Shown: piece by piece, positions 47,571 through 56,657 of the stretch
Position numbering within the stretch: position 1 is the stretch's first letter
Layout of the letters: each line of letters begins with the position of its first letter
Assembly (NCBI RefSeq): GCF_014656415.1
Contig: NZ_BNCJ01000010.1
Coordinates: 1-64,000 of the forward strand
Source: Seohaeicola zhoushanensis
GTDB taxonomy: Bacteria; Pseudomonadota; Alphaproteobacteria; Rhodobacterales; Rhodobacteraceae
Reading direction: 5' to 3'
Length of the DNA stretch: 64,000 nucleotides
Notes under the pieces: model-generated
Seen by the model: the letters and a program-made list of their open reading frames with translations, nothing else
Database searches by the model: none
Told to the model about the DNA's origin: nothing
Made by a program: the position numbers and the translations under genes

Positions 47571-48523
47571 ACGTCACGCTTCCCGAACAGGCCGAAGGGG
47601 CGGAACACGAGGATCAACACCATCAGGATGTAAGGCAGGATCGGGCCAATCTGCGGCAGGCTCAGGGTCCAGAGATCGCGGATATAGCTCTCGCTCAGGT
47701 CCTCGGGGCGCTCCAGGCCGATCGCGGTGAGAAGGCTTGCAAACTCGAAGGTCGAGGTCGCGGCGAATGTGGTCAGCCAGCCGATCAGCAGCGAGGCCAC
47801 CAAGGCCCCCCAGAGCGACCCCAGGCCGCCGATCACGATGGTCACGAAGACGATCGAGCCCAGCAGGAAGGCCATGCCCGGGAAGGTTCCCAGCACAGGC
47901 CCGGCGATCACGCCCGCCACCCCGGCCAGCGCGGTGCCGACGCCGAAGACGCCCATGAAGACCAGCGGCACATTGTGCCCCAGCGCCTCGACCGTGCGCG
48001 GATACGACAGCGCCGCCTGGATCACCATGCCCACGCGGGTCCGGGTCAGCACGTAGAGCAAAGCCAGGAAGATCCCGATCGAGATGAAGATCATGAAGAC
48101 CTTGTAGGCCGGGATGGCATTGCCGCCGATGCTGAACAGCGCGAAGTTCAGCAGTTCGGGTTCGTCGAAGGGCACGATGTTCTTGCCCCAGATGAACTGC
48201 ACCACTTCTTCGATCAGCAGCGCCAGGCCAAAGGTGAAGATCAGCTCGGGCACGTGCCCGTATTGGTGGACCCGCCGCAGGCCATAACGTTCGACCAGCG
48301 CGCCCAGCACGCCGACAATCAGCGGAGCGATCAGCAACCCCGGCCAGAAGCCGACGTAAAGGCTGATCTGATAGGCGAAATATGCCCCCAGCATGTAGAA
48401 ACTGGCGTGTGCGAAATTCAGCACGCCCATCATCGAGAAGATCAGGGTCAGTCCGCTCGAGAGCATGAAGAGCAGAAGCCCCGTCACCAGCCCATCGATC
48501 AGATTAATGACAACCAGGTCCAT
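47567..48523 (-). CDS. livH: Liv-type ABC transporter permease LivH
   Basis: A 318-residue inner-membrane permease with about eight hydrophobic segments. NLIDGLVTGLLLFMLSSGL at the N terminus, LNFAHASFYMLGAYF near residue 36 and VFVTIVIGGLGSLWGALV near 225 are typical of LivH. It begins 95 bases after the binding-protein gene, with a stem-loop in that gap, and overlaps livM. With LivM it forms the translocation pathway. Confidence 0.93.
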   Translation of the reverse strand: MDLVVINLIDGLVTGLLLFMLSSGLTLIFSMMGVLNFAHASFYMLGAYFAYQISLYVGFWPGLLIAPLIVGVLGALVERYGLRRVHQYGHVPELIFTFGLALLIEEVVQFIWGKNIVPFDEPELLNFALFSIGGNAIPAYKVFMIFISIGIFLALLYVLTRTRVGMVIQAALSYPRTVEALGHNVPLVFMGVFGVGTALAGVAGVIAGPVLGTFPGMAFLLGSIVFVTIVIGGLGSLWGALVASLLIGWLTTFAATSTFEFASLLTAIGLERPEDLSESYIRDLWTLSLPQIGPILPYILMVLILVFRPFGLFGKRDV

Positions 48524-48572
48524 CGGCCAGCACTCCTTGGTCGAAAGTCGGGTCTTGTCAGGTCAGGATGTG

Positions 48573-48604
48573 ACGGCTGCCCGAACCGCGATGCGGACAG
48601 CCGT
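48573..48604 (-). other. Stem-loop between binding-protein gene and livH
   Basis: ACGGCTGCCCG (48573-48583) and CGGACAGCCGT (48594-48604) pair at 10 of 11 positions around a ten-base loop, without a T-run. Such intercistronic stem-loops often protect or part-terminate the upstream message, so that the periplasmic binding protein is made in excess over the permeases. Confidence 0.6.
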
Positions 48605-48618
48605 TCATGATCAGCCGC

Positions 48619-49863
48619 TTACGGGCGATCCATCTTGCAGGTGGTCGGGCTGTCCATGCCGGCCATCTCCACCGTCGATTCCACGACAACGCCGAAGCCC
48701 GAGTTGTCATAGTCGTAGGTCACGCCCTCGTTGGTATGCTGGAGGATGTGCATGTTCTGGATCAGCTGGTGGTCCTGCGGGCGCATGAACAGTTTGGTGC
48801 CCCAGATGCTGTCCAGTTCCATGCCTTCCAGCGCCTTGCCGACCGCAACCACGTCATCCGCGGTGCCGGCCTTCTCGATCGCCGCCGCCAGCATGGCGAT
48901 GGTGTTGGTGATGCGGGTCTGGTCGACGTTGCCGTCGGCATACTTGGCCTTGTAGGCGTCGTAATAGGCCGAGGCGACATCGCTCACCGGCGGGTTGGTC
49001 TGGCCTTCGCTGACCAGCCGGATCACGCCCTTGCCGGCCTCGCCGAAGGCCGCGGTGATGCCGCTGCCTGCCGCGTAGTAGGTATAGACCGGGCCGGTAT
49101 AGCCGTTGGCCACCAGCGCCTTGCCAAGGCCGAGCATGTCAGCGCCCCAGTTGCCGGTGATGACCGCATCCGCGCCAGCCGCGGTGATCTTGCGGGCGTA
49201 TGGGGTGAAGTCCTTCACCTTGCCGATCGGGTGCAGTTCATCCCCGACGATCTCGATGTCCGGACGCTTGGCCTTCAGCATCGCATTGGCCGCGGCCGAA
49301 ACCGCCTTGCCGAAGGAGTAGTCCTGGCCGATGATATAGACCTTGTGGATGTCCTTGTTGCCCGCGATCACGTCGGTCAGCACGTCCATCTTGATGTCGG
49401 CGTTGGCGTCGAAGCGGAAGTGCCAGAAGTTGCACTTGTCGTTGGTCAGCGCCGGGTCCACAGCCGAGTAGTTCAGGAACAGAACGCGGCTGTCGGGATT
49501 GCGCTTGTTGTGCTTCTCGATGGCCTCGGTCAGCGCGTTCGCCACGCCCGAGCTGTTGCCCTGGATGATGTAGCGATAGCCCTGGTCGATGGCGACCTGC
49601 AGCTGGATCAGCGATTCCTGAGGGCTGGTCTTGTTGTCGAAGCCATCGACAACCAGCTTGCGCCCGCCCAGCAGGCCGCCCTTCTCGTTCACGAGACGGT
49701 CGGCGGCGAACTGGAACTGGTGCAGACCGTTCGACCCGGTGGCCGCGAAGGGGCCGGACAGCGGGTCGATGAAGGCTGCCTTGATATCCTGGGCAAGGGC
49801 GGCAGTTGCGCTTACGGACAAGGCAAGCGCCGCGGCTACGCCGAAGCGGGTAATTTTGAGCAT
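48619..49863 (-). CDS. Liv-type ABC transporter substrate-binding protein
   Basis: A 414-residue periplasmic binding protein of the Leu/Ile/Val-binding (type I) fold. It has a signal peptide (residues 1 to about 24, ending TAALA). Mature sequence with IKAAFIDPLSGPFAATGSNG lies at the N terminus. YIIQGNSSGVANALTEAI lies near 105-122 and a two-domain pattern continues to the C terminus. GGAGG lies nine bases before the ATG. Members bind amino acids, amides, urea, fatty or aromatic acids. The surrounding acyl-CoA genes favour a carboxylic acid, but binding residues cannot settle it. First gene of the transporter operon. Confidence 0.9.
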   Translation of the reverse strand: MLKITRFGVAAALALSVSATAALAQDIKAAFIDPLSGPFAATGSNGLHQFQFAADRLVNEKGGLLGGRKLVVDGFDNKTSPQESLIQLQVAIDQGYRYIIQGNSSGVANALTEAIEKHNKRNPDSRVLFLNYSAVDPALTNDKCNFWHFRFDANADIKMDVLTDVIAGNKDIHKVYIIGQDYSFGKAVSAAANAMLKAKRPDIEIVGDELHPIGKVKDFTPYARKITAAGADAVITGNWGADMLGLGKALVANGYTGPVYTYYAAGSGITAAFGEAGKGVIRLVSEGQTNPPVSDVASAYYDAYKAKYADGNVDQTRITNTIAMLAAAIEKAGTADDVVAVGKALEGMELDSIWGTKLFMRPQDHQLIQNMHILQHTNEGVTYDYDNSGFGVVVESTVEMAGMDSPTTCKMDRP

Positions 49864-50347
49864 TAGATTTCCTCCCAAAGGTGAGCCCGGCGCGCTTTCC
49901 ACGCGAATTTCTCGGACTTGCCCCGAGACTTGCATATCAGCCACCAAAGTCAAGCTTCGCGATCCCCTCCATTTCCGGATTCCGGTAACGCCGCTCGGGC
50001 CGGCGGCTCGCCGGGATCGGGACACGAGAAGGAGCGCGAGATATTCAAGGGATGGACGTGCCGGGAAGTCCTCCAAAGAAACTTTAATTACGGCCATGAT
50101 AATTTTGATATTAAATGATAAATTTCAATACTGTTCGGCAAGAAACTCCAGCGGAGCAACCAAATGATGACTCCAAAACCACCCCGCACAGCGGCCGCGT
50201 GAAGCCATGAAAGACCCCCGAACCCGGGCGCTTTTGCGCCGCCACCGCCGGTCATTTTCCGGTGCCGAAACTAAGGTGCAGGACGCACAAAACTTTTCGC
50301 ACAGCAAAAATCCGTTCCACGGATTCGCTGATTCTGGCGAAACCGCC
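49864..50347. promoter_or_regulatory. Upstream region of the ABC importer operon
   Basis: About 480 bases without a gene between the APH-kinase stop and the binding-protein ATG. A markedly AT-rich patch (about 50080-50135) contains, on the minus strand, TTGAAA (50128-50123) followed by AT-rich sequence and is the likeliest promoter. This would let the importer be transcribed apart from the upstream acyl-CoA genes. No clear operator dyad was found. Confidence 0.4.
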
Positions 50348-51373
50348 CTAGCGCCGCAGCGCCTCGAGCCCATGCTCCGCGAAGATCGGAACGTAAGCCC
50401 CGACCTTCATGGCCCTTTCCGGGTTCGAGGCATTGCCATCGAGCGCCCGCTTCAGCACGCCCTGGATGATCCCGGCCATGCGGAAGAAGCAGAAGGCGAG
50501 GTAGAAGCCGAAGTTGTCGATGCCCGCCAGCCCCCGCCGCGCGCAATAGGCGGCGATGAACTCCTCGTCGCTCGGCAACCCCTGCGCCACCCGGTCGATA
50601 CCGGCCAGCCCGCGCCCCTCCGGCCCCAGCGGCATCTGCCATTGCATGATGACCGAGGCGAGGTCGGCATAGGGGTGCCCGATGGTGCTCAGCTCCCAGT
50701 CCAGCACCGCGAGGCAGTTGGTGCCCTGCTTGGCAAAGATCATGTTGTCGATGCGGTAATCGCCGTGCACCAGCGTGCGCTGGCCATCGTCCGGCGGCAT
50801 CCGCTCGACCAGTTCCGCCATCAGCCGGTCCATCGCCTCGACCGTCACCGTCTCCGAGGCGCGGTACTGCTTCGACCAGCGGCCCACCTGCCGCTCGAAG
50901 TAATTCCCCGGCGGCCCGTAATCCGACAGGCCCACCGCGTCGATATCGACCATGTGCAACTCGGCCAGCACCCGGTTCATCTCGTCGATGACCTTACCCC
51001 GGTCGGCCTTCTCAAGCTCGTCCAGCGAGGGCAGCCGCAGGTTGCGCCCGTCCACATGCTCCATCACGTAGAACGACGATCCGATGACCGCGTCGTCTTC
51101 GCAAAGCAGGTACATCTTCGCCACCGGCACCTTGCTGCCGGCCAGCGCGCTCTGCACCCGGAATTCGCGGTCGACCGCATGGGCCGACTTCAGCAAGACC
51201 CCCGGCGGCTTGCGCCGCAGCACGTAATTCTGCCCCGGCGTCTTCAGCAGGAAGGTCGGGTTCGACTGGCCGATATCGAACTTGACCGCCTCGATCGGCC
51301 CCTCGAAGCCCGGCAGGTGCTCGGACAGATAAGCCGCGACGGCCGCTGTATCGAGTGTCTGGGTATCGGCCAT
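50348..51373 (-). CDS. APH-fold phosphotransferase (LvaA/ACAD11 kinase-like)
   Basis: A 341-residue kinase-like protein of the aminoglycoside phosphotransferase (APH) fold. Seen are GQSNPTFLLKTPGQNYVLRR near residue 32-52 with the ATP-binding Lys-equivalent region, the catalytic loop LVHGDYRIDNMIF near 202, and the metal Asp in AVLDWELSTIGHPYADLA near 223. This branch is found beside acyl-CoA dehydrogenases and is fused to one in animal ACAD10/11. LvaA of Pseudomonas phosphorylates 4-hydroxyacyl-CoA. It is unlikely to be antibiotic resistance. It lies eight bases after a histidine-phosphatase gene in an operon of acyl-CoA enzymes. Confidence 0.87.
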   Translation of the reverse strand: MADTQTLDTAAVAAYLSEHLPGFEGPIEAVKFDIGQSNPTFLLKTPGQNYVLRRKPPGVLLKSAHAVDREFRVQSALAGSKVPVAKMYLLCEDDAVIGSSFYVMEHVDGRNLRLPSLDELEKADRGKVIDEMNRVLAELHMVDIDAVGLSDYGPPGNYFERQVGRWSKQYRASETVTVEAMDRLMAELVERMPPDDGQRTLVHGDYRIDNMIFAKQGTNCLAVLDWELSTIGHPYADLASVIMQWQMPLGPEGRGLAGIDRVAQGLPSDEEFIAAYCARRGLAGIDNFGFYLAFCFFRMAGIIQGVLKRALDGNASNPERAMKVGAYVPIFAEHGLEALRR

Positions 51374-51381
51374 GCGTCACC

Positions 51382-52032
51382 TCAGCTGTAGGTCAGCAGC
51401 CCGGCCCGATCCTTCGGCGCCAGGTGCGGGGTTGCATTGAATTCGTTCAGGAAAAACCGCGGCCCTGAAAAGACGAACCGCGTCATCGAGCTGTTCTTCA
51501 CCTGCAGGTTCAGCTCCATCATCATCGGCTTGGGCGCCGCCAGCGCCTGGGCGACCAGCTGCCCGATCACCCCGCCGGACGAGATCACCAGCACGCGCCG
51601 CGCGCTGGTGTCGGTGGCAAAGGCCAGCGCGGCCGCGACCCGCGCCTCGAACTCGGACCAGCTCTCCTTCGCCCCGGCGCATCCGCCCTTCTGCCAGTCG
51701 AGGATCGTCTCGCGCAGGGTGCGAAAGTGGGTCTTGCGCTCCCCCTTCACCGCCTCGGGCACCTGCCCGGCAAAGCGCACGTGCAGCAGGTCGTGGAAGT
51801 CGTATTCGTTGAACCCGGGGTGCTGCTCCGGCTCGGCGTCAAAGCCCATCGAGCGCAGCGTTTCCTTCTGCCGCTCCAGCGTGCCGGTCACCAGCCGGTC
51901 GGGCACCCAGCCCGCCTCGCGCAGCGCTTCGCCGGCGAGACGCGACTGTTCGTGCCCGACTTCGGACAGCCGGTCGTAATTGTCCGCCCCGAACGAGGCC
52001 TGACCGTGACGGACAACAAGAAGTTCAGCCAT
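51382..52032 (-). CDS. Histidine phosphatase family protein
   Basis: A 216-residue phosphoglycerate-mutase-like protein. It opens with LLVVRHGQASFGADNYDRLS carrying the catalytic RHG. A second conserved Arg lies near GTLERQKETL, and the late His-equivalent segment reads VLVISSGGVIGQL, with Ser where many members have His. It lies between a thiolase gene and the APH-kinase gene, so action on a phosphorylated intermediate or a small phospho-ester is plausible. Absence of the second His would weaken a phosphatase mechanism. Confidence 0.82.
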   Translation of the reverse strand: MAELLVVRHGQASFGADNYDRLSEVGHEQSRLAGEALREAGWVPDRLVTGTLERQKETLRSMGFDAEPEQHPGFNEYDFHDLLHVRFAGQVPEAVKGERKTHFRTLRETILDWQKGGCAGAKESWSEFEARVAAALAFATDTSARRVLVISSGGVIGQLVAQALAAPKPMMMELNLQVKNSSMTRFVFSGPRFFLNEFNATPHLAPKDRAGLLTYS

Positions 52033-52039
52033 GCCCGGC

Positions 52040-53236
52040 TCAGAACACTTCGAACAGGCCGGCCGCGCCCATGCCGCCGCCGACGCACATGGTGCAGACC
52101 ACGTATTTCGCGCCGCGCCGCTTGCCCTCGATCAGCGCATGGCCCACCATCCGCGCGCCCGACATGCCATAGGGGTGGCCGATCGAGATGGCGCCGCCGT
52201 CGACGTTCAGCAATTCGTCAGGGATTCCAAGCTTGTCGCGGCTGTAGATCACCTGGCAGGCAAAGGCCTCGTTCAGCTCCCACAGGCCGATGTCGTCCAT
52301 CTTCAGCCCATGCGCCTTCAGCAGCTTCGGCACCGCGAAGACCGGGCCAATGCCCATCTCGTCGGGCTCGCAGCCTGCGGCCATCACGCCGACATAGCGG
52401 CCCAGCGGCTCCAGCCCCTTCTTCTCGGCGAGCTTCGCCTCCATCACCACCGCGGCCGAGGCCCCGTCGGACAGCTGCGAGGCGTTCCCGGCGGTGATGT
52501 ATTTGCCTTCCTTGATGACCTGGCCGTTCTTGAACACCGGCTGCAGCCCGGCCAGGCTCTCGGCGGTGGTGCCGGGGCGGTTGCCCTCGTCCTTGGACAG
52601 CGTCACCTCATGCTCGCTGATCGCGCCGCTGGCCTTGTCCTGCATCTGCATGGTGGTGGTCATCGCCACGATCTCGTCGTCGAACTTGCCGGCCTGTTGC
52701 GCCAGATGCGTTCGCTCCTGGCTGCGCGCCGAATAGGCGTCCTGCGCCTCGCGGCTGATTCCATAGCGTTCCGACACCGTCTCGGCGGTCTCCAGCATCG
52801 ACATGTAGATTGCCAGCTTGTGCTGTTTCAGCCAGGGGTCCGCCGCCATCCGCATCTCGGGCGTCTGCACCAGCGAGATGCTCTCGACCCCGCCGCCCAC
52901 GACCACGTCCATGCCGTCCATCACCACCTGCTTGGCAGCGGTGGCAATCGCCATCATCCCGCTCGCGCACTGCCGGTCAAGCGACATGCCCGCCACCGTC
53001 ACCGGCAGCCCGGCCCGGATCGCGGCCTGGCGGGCGACGTTGCCGCCCTGGTGGCCCTGCTGGATCGCCGAGCCAAGGATGCAATCGGCGACCTCGCCGC
53101 CCTCGATCCCCGCCCGCGCCACGGCGTGCGAGATGGCATGCGCCGCCAGCGCCTGCGGCGTGGTGGCATTGAAGGCGCCGCGATAGGCCTTGCCAATCGG
53201 GGTACGGGCGGTCGATACGATAACTGCGTCGCGCAT
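52040..53236 (-). CDS. Acetyl-CoA C-acyltransferase (thiolase)
   Basis: Cleaves 3-ketoacyl-CoA with CoA to release acetyl-CoA (or propionyl-CoA). The 398 residues match the thiolase family. The nucleophile is Cys90 in [12 protein letters not shown], the acid-base His lies in [13 protein letters not shown] near residue 355, and the closing Cys is in [14 protein letters not shown] near 385. The length and sequence fit a degradative thiolase rather than a polyhydroxybutyrate one. Seven bases separate it from the histidine phosphatase gene. Confidence 0.93.
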   Translation of the reverse strand: MRDAVIVSTARTPIGKAYRGAFNATTPQALAAHAISHAVARAGIEGGEVADCILGSAIQQGHQGGNVARQAAIRAGLPVTVAGMSLDRQCASGMMAIATAAKQVVMDGMDVVVGGGVESISLVQTPEMRMAADPWLKQHKLAIYMSMLETAETVSERYGISREAQDAYSARSQERTHLAQQAGKFDDEIVAMTTTMQMQDKASGAISEHEVTLSKDEGNRPGTTAESLAGLQPVFKNGQVIKEGKYITAGNASQLSDGASAAVVMEAKLAEKKGLEPLGRYVGVMAAGCEPDEMGIGPVFAVPKLLKAHGLKMDDIGLWELNEAFACQVIYSRDKLGIPDELLNVDGGAISIGHPYGMSGARMVGHALIEGKRRGAKYVVCTMCVGGGMGAAGLFEVF

Positions 53237-53264
53237 GGTCTTGTTTTCCTTCTGGAAACGGGCC

Positions 53265-54191
53265 TCAGCCCCAGTTCAGTTTTAAGCCGCGCGCTTCGGC
53301 GGCATTGCGGGCGTATTTCTGCGTCTGGGCAAAGGCCTGGGTAAGTTCCTCCTGCCCCTCGGGGTCCGAGATCCGGCCAAAGGCGGCCGCGACCCCCTCT
53401 GCCGTCAGTTCCTCGCCGGTCAGCGTCGCGCCCAGCGTCTCATAGACCTTCGTGACCGCAAAGGCGCCCGCCCCGGCCCCAAGGATCACCCGGCTCGGCG
53501 CATCCTCGGACACCAGGTACAGCAGCCCCGGCGTGATCGTCTCGGGCTGCAACAGCGCCAGCGCGTCCTCGGGCATCAGGCTCTCGGTCATCCGCGTGGC
53601 GGCGGTCGGCGCCAGCGTGTTCACCCGGATATTGTCCCGCGCGCCTTCCAGGTGCAGCACGTTCATCAGACCCATCATCGCCGCCTTGGCCGCGCCATAG
53701 TTCGCCTGCCCGAAGTTCCCGTACAGCCCCGAGGACGACGAGGTCAGCACGATCCGCCCGTATTGCTGTTCGCGCATCAGCGGCCAGCAGGCATGGGTCA
53801 CCGTGGCGCTGCCGATCAGGTGCACGTCCACCACCTTGCGGAAATCGGCCATCGTCATCTTGCCGAAGGACTTGTCACGCAGGATGCCGGCGTTGTTCAC
53901 CACGATGTCGACGCGGCCCCACGTGTCCCTGGCACGGGCGACCATGTCGGCCACCTGTTCCTCGTTCGAGACATCGGCGCCATGCGCCATCGCCTCGCCG
54001 CCCGCCGCGCGGATCTCCTCGACCACCCGCTCCGCCGCGCTCTCCGAGGCGCCCGAGCCGTCGACCGAGGCGCCCAGGTCGTTCACCACCACCTTCGCCC
54101 CGCGCGCGGCCAGACCCAGCGCATGGCTGCGCCCCAGGCCAGCACCGCCGCCGGTGACAATGGCGACACGGTTGTCGAAACGGATGCTCAT
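53265..54191 (-). CDS. SDR family 3-hydroxyacyl-CoA dehydrogenase-like (MFE-2/HSD17B4 branch)
   Basis: A 308-residue SDR with the extended C terminus of the HSD17B4/multifunctional-enzyme-2 branch. [17 protein letters not shown] lies near residue 10, the [11 protein letters not shown] loop near 35, NNAGI near 95, the catalytic Ser in [10 protein letters not shown] near 150 and Tyr-xxx-Lys in NYGAAKAA near 163-167. The C-terminal 60 residues ([17 protein letters not shown] and on) are typical. It probably oxidises (3R)- or branched 3-hydroxyacyl-CoAs. It lies between an ACAD pair and the thiolase in a minus-strand operon. Confidence 0.87.
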   Translation of the reverse strand: MSIRFDNRVAIVTGGGAGLGRSHALGLAARGAKVVVNDLGASVDGSGASESAAERVVEEIRAAGGEAMAHGADVSNEEQVADMVARARDTWGRVDIVVNNAGILRDKSFGKMTMADFRKVVDVHLIGSATVTHACWPLMREQQYGRIVLTSSSSGLYGNFGQANYGAAKAAMMGLMNVLHLEGARDNIRVNTLAPTAATRMTESLMPEDALALLQPETITPGLLYLVSEDAPSRVILGAGAGAFAVTKVYETLGATLTGEELTAEGVAAAFGRISDPEGQEELTQAFAQTQKYARNAAEARGLKLNWG

Positions 54192-54220
54192 ACCTTCACT
54201 TCCTCTTGCAAGTCATTGAT

Positions 54221-55336
54221 TCAGAAACCGCGCAGCCGAGCGACCTGTTCGGCGTGCCAGCCGTAATCGCCCAGCCATTCGGCCCCGACCCGCGCGCGCT
54301 TCATGTAGAAGCCCATGTCGAAGGCGTCGGTCATCCCGATCCCGCCATGCATCTGCACCCCCTCGATCACGGCCGCCTTGGCCGTCTCGGTTGCGCGCGC
54401 CTTGGCCAGCGATACCGCCAGAGTGGCGTTTTCCGGGTCCTCGTCAAGCTTGCGCCCGGCGTGCAGGATCGCCGAGGCCGTCACCTCGGTCTGGCACCAC
54501 AGGTCCGCCGCCCGGTGCTGCAATGCCTGGAACTGGCCGATCAGCACCCCAAACTGCTTGCGCTCCTTCAGGTAGCCGACCGTCATGCCAAAGGCCCCGG
54601 CCGCCAGCCCAGACAGCTCTGCCGCCAGCGCCGCCTGCCCGGCCTCCAGCGCCGGGCGCAGCACGCGCATCGCGTCGTCGACCTGCCCCAGCACGTCCTC
54701 GCCGGTGGCCTCGACCGCGTCGAAGTCGATCCGCGCCGCATCGCGGCTGTCGATCATCGCGCGCCCCTCGCGGCTCACCCCGGCGCGGTCGGCGGGAATG
54801 TCGAATAGCGTCAGCCCCTCGCCGGTCCGCGCCAGCACCAGCAGCCGGTCGGCAAAGCCGCCGTCCACCACGAAGGTCTTGCGGCCCGTCAGGCGGAACC
54901 CGTTGCCCTCGCGCCGCGCCTCCATCCGGGTGGCCTCAGGCGCGAACTTCGGCCCCTCGTCGATCGCCAGCGCATAGGTCACCTCGCCCGAGGCGATCCC
55001 CGCCAGCGCATCCGCCGCCCGCCTGTCCGACACCTGCCGCAGCGCCGTCGCAGCAATCACCGCGCTCGACAGGAAAGGCGAGGCCACCAGCGTCTTGCCC
55101 ATCTCGCCCGCCAACAGGCCCGCTGCCGCATGGCCCATGTCGGCCCCGCCGGCGCTCTCGGGCACCAGGATCCCGGCCCAGCCCATCTCGGCCATGGCCT
55201 TCCACAGCGCCGGATCATGCGTCCTGCCGGCATCGCGCAGCTCGCGCAGGTGCTTCACCGGGGCCGCATCGTCCAGAAAGGCGCGCGCCGAATCCGCGAG
55301 CATCCGCTCTTCTTCGTTCAGAACCAGTTTTGCCAT
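54221..55336 (-). CDS. Acyl-CoA dehydrogenase, probable non-catalytic-type subunit
   Basis: A 371-residue acyl-CoA dehydrogenase fold with N-terminal LVLNEEERMLADSARAFL and C-terminal MHGGIGMTDAFDMGFYMKRA. The usual closing YEGTSE segment is absent, and the protein ends DYGWHAEQVARLRGF. This form is seen in the partner subunit of heteromeric (alpha2beta2) dehydrogenases such as those of steroid side-chain breakdown. The adjacent gene encodes a subunit with that segment. Only five bases separate them, so a complex is likely. The ATG at 55336 was chosen because upstream sequence is antisense-like and overlaps the neighbour. Confidence 0.86.
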   Translation of the reverse strand: MAKLVLNEEERMLADSARAFLDDAAPVKHLRELRDAGRTHDPALWKAMAEMGWAGILVPESAGGADMGHAAAGLLAGEMGKTLVASPFLSSAVIAATALRQVSDRRAADALAGIASGEVTYALAIDEGPKFAPEATRMEARREGNGFRLTGRKTFVVDGGFADRLLVLARTGEGLTLFDIPADRAGVSREGRAMIDSRDAARIDFDAVEATGEDVLGQVDDAMRVLRPALEAGQAALAAELSGLAAGAFGMTVGYLKERKQFGVLIGQFQALQHRAADLWCQTEVTASAILHAGRKLDEDPENATLAVSLAKARATETAKAAVIEGVQMHGGIGMTDAFDMGFYMKRARVGAEWLGDYGWHAEQVARLRGF

Positions 55337-55341
55337 CTGTG

Positions 55342-56523
55342 TTACCCCGGAAGTCCAAGCACGCGCCGCGAGACGATGCCCAGCATCACCTCCGACGTGC
55401 CGCCCTCGATGGAATTGGCCTTGGTGCGCAGCCAATCCGCCGGCCGCGTGCCATGCGGGCCGTCCCACTCCAGCGCCTCCGACCCGCCGGTCGCCATCAT
55501 CAGCTCGTGCCGGTCCTTGTTCAGCTCGGTCCCGACGTATTTCAGCATGGCCGAGGCATCGCCCACGCCCTGCCCGCTTTCCGCCATGTCCTTGTAGCGT
55601 TCCAGCGTCAGCCCGATCGCCAGCGCGTCGACCTCGGCCTTGACCGCCGCCGCCCGGAGGCTGGCGTCGGTGATGCCGCCCATCTCCTCGCTCAGCACCG
55701 CACCCAGCGACCGCGCCCCGCTGCCGGTGGCCGAGATCATCGTGCGCTCATGCGTCAGCAGGTATTTCGCCACGTCCCAGCCACGGTTCACGGTGCCGAC
55801 AACCGACGAGATACCCGGCGCATGTTCCTTCGGCACCTCGACATTGTCGAAGAACGTCTCGCAGAAGGGCGAGGCGCCGGAGATCAGCTTGATCGGCCGC
55901 GTGGTGACGCCCGGCGAGGTCATGTCCAGCAGCAGGAAGGTGATCCCGAGATGCTTCTTGGCCTCGCGGTCGGTGCGGACCAGCGCAAAGATCCAGTCGG
56001 CCTGATCGGCGTAAGAGGTCCAGATCTTCTGACCATTGACCAGCCAGTGATCGCCCTTGTCCTCGCAGCGGGTCTGCACGCTGGCCAGGTCGCTACCCGC
56101 GCCCGGCTCGGAATAGCCCTGGCACCAGCGGATCTCGCCCCGGCTGATGGGGGGAAGGAAATGCGCCTTCTGCTCGGGCGTGCCGAAATGCAGCAGCGCG
56201 GGGCCAAGCATCCAGATGCCGAAGCTCTGCAGCGGCCAGCGCGCATTGATGCGCGCCATTTCCTGGTGAAACACCTTCTCCTGCTCGCGGCTGTACCCCG
56301 CCCCGCCGTATTCCTTCGGCCAGGTCGGCACCGTCAGCCCGCGTGTGACGCAACGTTCCAGCCAGAGTTTCTGGTCTTCGCTCTCGAAAACCCAGCGCTT
56401 GCCGCCCCAGCAGATGCTATCCTCGGGTCCATTGGCGTCGCGCAGCGATTCCGGGCAGTTCGCCTCGAGCCATTCGCGCAGTTCCGCCCGAAATCCGGCG
56501 GGGTCTTCGGTCTCCGCAGCCAT
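55342..56523 (-). CDS. Acyl-CoA dehydrogenase, catalytic-type subunit
   Basis: A 393-residue FAD enzyme. It has WCQGYSEPGAGSDLASVQTR (flavin/substrate segment, near residue 130), QKIWTSYADQADW near 165, and the C-terminal SIEGGTSEVMLGIVSRRVLG carrying a candidate catalytic Glu. The large N-terminal part (GGAGYSREQEKVFHQEMARI) is typical of bile-acid/steroid-type dehydrogenases. It heads the minus-strand operon and is followed five bases later by a second, partner-like dehydrogenase. Two ATGs are possible: 56523 (MAAETED, GGGGAG close upstream) and 56535 (MGGDM, GGAAAG seven bases upstream). Confidence 0.87.
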   Translation of the reverse strand: MAAETEDPAGFRAELREWLEANCPESLRDANGPEDSICWGGKRWVFESEDQKLWLERCVTRGLTVPTWPKEYGGAGYSREQEKVFHQEMARINARWPLQSFGIWMLGPALLHFGTPEQKAHFLPPISRGEIRWCQGYSEPGAGSDLASVQTRCEDKGDHWLVNGQKIWTSYADQADWIFALVRTDREAKKHLGITFLLLDMTSPGVTTRPIKLISGASPFCETFFDNVEVPKEHAPGISSVVGTVNRGWDVAKYLLTHERTMISATGSGARSLGAVLSEEMGGITDASLRAAAVKAEVDALAIGLTLERYKDMAESGQGVGDASAMLKYVGTELNKDRHELMMATGGSEALEWDGPHGTRPADWLRTKANSIEGGTSEVMLGIVSRRVLGLPG

Positions 56524-56657
56524 GTCTCCCCCCATGAACTTACTTTCCGCAGGGCAGAATTGCATTTCGATTTCCGATTGACAACTCCGTTTTGCGACGA
56601 ACAGATTGGACCCGGTTCCACCGCCTGGCAGCGGCTCGACAACCTGGGAGAAAATAC

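Noticed and set aside
50348-51373. Aminoglycoside resistance kinase
   Set aside because: The APH fold alone suggests it, but this branch accompanies acyl-CoA dehydrogenases and the gene sits in a catabolic operon; no resistance context.
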